Below are positions 5,408-5,413 of a DNA stretch of 5,413 nucleotides, in pieces. The notes beneath the pieces are model-generated. The model saw only the letters and a program-made list of their open reading frames with translations. It was not told the DNA's origin and searched no databases. Within the stretch, counting starts at the first letter, position 1; each line of letters opens with the position of its first letter. Position numbers and translations under genes: made by a program. Source of the DNA: UBA4655 sp964585575 (lineage in GTDB: Bacteria > Planctomycetota > Planctomycetia > Pirellulales > UBA1268); assembly GCA_964585575.1 (NCBI GenBank), contig CAZPEM010000180.1, positions 1-5,413 on the forward strand. The letters run 5' to 3'.

Positions 5408-5413
5408 GATCGG

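Noticed and set aside
1..5413. CRISPR array, IS ends or a second tRNA
   Set aside because: No regularly spaced repeats, terminal inverted repeats or other cloverleaf were found; the other copy of the att core is not in the window.

Overview
This 5.4-kb, GC-rich window reads as the right-hand end of an integrated mobile element sitting in a tRNA-Gly gene. The host is most likely a planctomycete (inference). The tyrosine recombinase has the layout I know from planctomycete integrases: an N-terminal arm-binding region built of two similar beta-rich units, a linker rich in Arg and Pro before the catalytic domain, an 'RTxxAAMR' block followed by a 'YxDxxxLDV' block, and a 'GLEPSTSSLGS' tail. The tRNA has no encoded CCA, which fits but does not prove this.

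Layout, left to right, with all protein genes on the + strand: (1) the last 114 codons of a P4/D5-type phage-plasmid primase-helicase, cut by the window edge (stop at 347); (2) a 181-nt gap with several perfect dyads that look like operator or attenuator elements; (3) a ParB/Srx-fold DNA-binding protein (529-1527); (4) a DUF3987-type P-loop ATPase with Walker A and B motifs and an unusual Asp/Glu-rich insert (1605-3128); (5) a 99-nt gap with a small dyad and repeated ATCAC motifs; (6) a small MerR/excisionase-like HTH protein (3228-3602); (7) the tyrosine integrase (3648-5381); (8) tRNA-Gly with anticodon CCC on the - strand (5335-5407). The integrase frame runs into this tRNA and stops inside it. 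No stretch without a gene exceeds 300 nt.

Together the genes resemble the replication-plus-integration module of a satellite, ICE-like element or prophage. The integrase and the HTH directionality factor would catalyse integration and excision at the tRNA 3' half. The primase-helicase and the DUF3987 ATPase would act in replication of the excised form. The ParB-like protein may regulate expression or handle partitioning. No capsid, portal, conjugation or defence gene is visible, so the class of element cannot be fixed from this window.

The most notable points are the integrase C-terminus written on the antisense strand of the tRNA, a Val where the integrase family has its second catalytic His, a GTTGTACCAA direct repeat near the att site, and a three-arm dyad cluster with parS-like half-sites upstream of the ParB-like gene.
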